A stretch of DNA of 64,000 nucleotides. It comes from Henckelia pumila. Its lineage: Eukaryota; Streptophyta; Magnoliopsida; Lamiales; Gesneriaceae. The notes beneath the pieces were generated by a model. The model had not been told where the DNA came from. It worked only from the letters and a program-made list of their open reading frames with translations, and did not search any database. Positions within the stretch are counted from its first letter, which is position 1. Every line of letters begins with the position of its first letter. Location of the stretch: assembly GCF_033568475.1 (NCBI RefSeq), contig NC_133121.1:83410589-83474588 (forward strand). Reading direction: 5' to 3'. Shown here piece after piece: positions 62,893 through 64,000 of the stretch. A program made the position numbers and the translations under genes.

Positions 62893-63226
62893 CATCAATC
62901 TGCTGCAAAGAAAGGAAAGACATTGATTTCTTATTTCTTTAAGAAGATAGATAATCAAACTAGTGAAAACACTTCCTCAAGATAATAATAATAATAAAAA
63001 CTAGTGAAAACACTTCAATTTCTACCATATCTACAATGGACCATCAAGCTAGTGAAAATCTTCTAATTCTTAATGTCCAAATTCCTTCAATTTTCTTACC
63101 TAGAGACGACCATTAGTCATCTTCCATTTGTATTGAACGATATCCGAGAAAAATAAAACATATATGTGAATATAATGTTAATCTACGAGATGAGATAAGA
63201 CACATTCATATTTGAAGATGAGACCT
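62893..63226 (+). pseudogene. N-terminal remnant of a hAT-like (TTF/zf-MYM-type) transposase
   Basis: AAKKGKTLISYFFKKID resembles the opening of this transposase family. After several stops, IERYPRKIKHICEYNVNLRDEIR resembles the following ERDPG-R... conserved block. Everything downstream is lost. Only a decayed trace. Confidence 0.5.
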
Positions 63227-64000
63227 TATCAACCAGTATGTTGGAGTATCCGGGTACAAAATTTGGAAGTCAGAATCGTCGTTTTTAACAATATAATGTC
63301 TTTATATATATATATATACATATATTTATTTATATACATATTTGATAATAATATATAATTTATTACATTAAATTTAAGCCCACCCCAATTCTAATTCCTA
63401 GATCCGTCCCTGCTTCTAATATTATTTGATTTTTCTATAAAAAATTTTGCTGCTGGCTTACACTTTGTGCAGATATTTCTCATTAACGTTTGTGAACTGA
63501 AATTTGAATATATGCATGTGGTGTTCCATGCTCAGCTTGAGGTCCTCCAAACACATGCTCAATTTAAGGCTAAAGAGCATGAAATAAAAATTTAAAATTG
63601 TAATACAAGCAATCAAACAACAATAATACCTAAAATATTCAAAAGAAGTCAACTGACTGGCCAAAATAAAATATCCAAATTAATTCGGAAAACTAGTCGA
63701 TATTAATTGATTGATGAGGAAATTTATTTGATTTCTTATCAGTACAAGGGTAATATCATAGTGCTTTTATGTAGCTACATGGGATCCAAGGAAAATAACG
63801 AACCCCATGCAGTGAAATATATTAATATTACAAATTTAATATTTTAAATAAATTTTAAAATTTTTCATACTGCTTTTTTAACAATCTAAAAAGTGAAATC
63901 TTCATATGAGGAAACCATATACTCATTAAATTTTTCAATATAAACTTGTACATTTGGTCGAAACTTTTGTATGTTTGTACATTACCTGATCTATTACTTG
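63227..64000. other. AT-rich spacer at window end
   Basis: Contains a TA-rich run at 63302-63345 and a gatccgtccctgc motif near 63401 that may mark the right end of a hAT-like element. No gene is seen. Confidence 0.5.

Overview
This window looks like nuclear DNA of a flowering plant, most likely a eudicot. The evidence is three multi-exon genes with clean GT-AG introns encoding plant-type proteins, plant LTR retrotransposon lineages (chromovirus, Athila-like, Ty1/copia), a plant L1-type LINE with an RNase H domain, and AT-rich spacers. A lamiid or other asterid is my guess from the general look of the small repeats and is not established.

Positions 1 to about 30,560 are a nest of transposable elements built on one reverse-strand LINE. 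Its ORF1, endonuclease, reverse transcriptase, zinc finger and RNase H pieces lie in order from high to low coordinate. They are split by (a) a Ty3/gypsy chromovirus at 1029-8619, (b) an Athila-like element carrying only a gag remnant at 8915-23414, (c) a 563-bp foldback element with tRNA-like promoter boxes at 25795-26357, and (d) a 2-kb solo LTR at 26389-28435. The Athila-like element holds a nearly complete Ty1/copia element (13300-22542) inside its 3' LTR. Target-site duplications are exact for the Athila-like element (TGGAA), the copia element (GCTAC), the solo LTR (CCAAG) and the foldback (TGCAT), so the order of insertion can be read off.

Positions 31,700-47,200 form the gene island. 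On the plus strand are the LCB2 subunit of serine palmitoyltransferase (12 exons, 489 aa) and a tRNA nucleotidyltransferase/poly(A) polymerase family protein (14 exons, 524 aa). On the minus strand is a mitochondrial phosphate carrier (6 exons, 371 aa). All three reading frames stay open across every splice junction I set, so they look functional. Between the first two genes lies an intronless broken copy of a TMCO1-like calcium-channel gene inside the ends of a Harbinger-like element. A Harbinger-like MITE separates the second and third genes.

Positions 47,200-64,000 are gene-free. They hold three hAT-type MITEs with 8-bp duplications, a foldback repeat split by one of them, probable solo LTRs, a very large gypsy-type solo LTR (53237-61955) split by a smaller internally deleted gypsy element (55395-61142, TSD TCATC), and a decayed hAT-like transposase start near 62.9-63.2 kb. 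No rRNA or tRNA gene, CRISPR array or organelle insertion was recognised. The main interest lies in the layered TE history and several sequence-level scars of how these elements broke.
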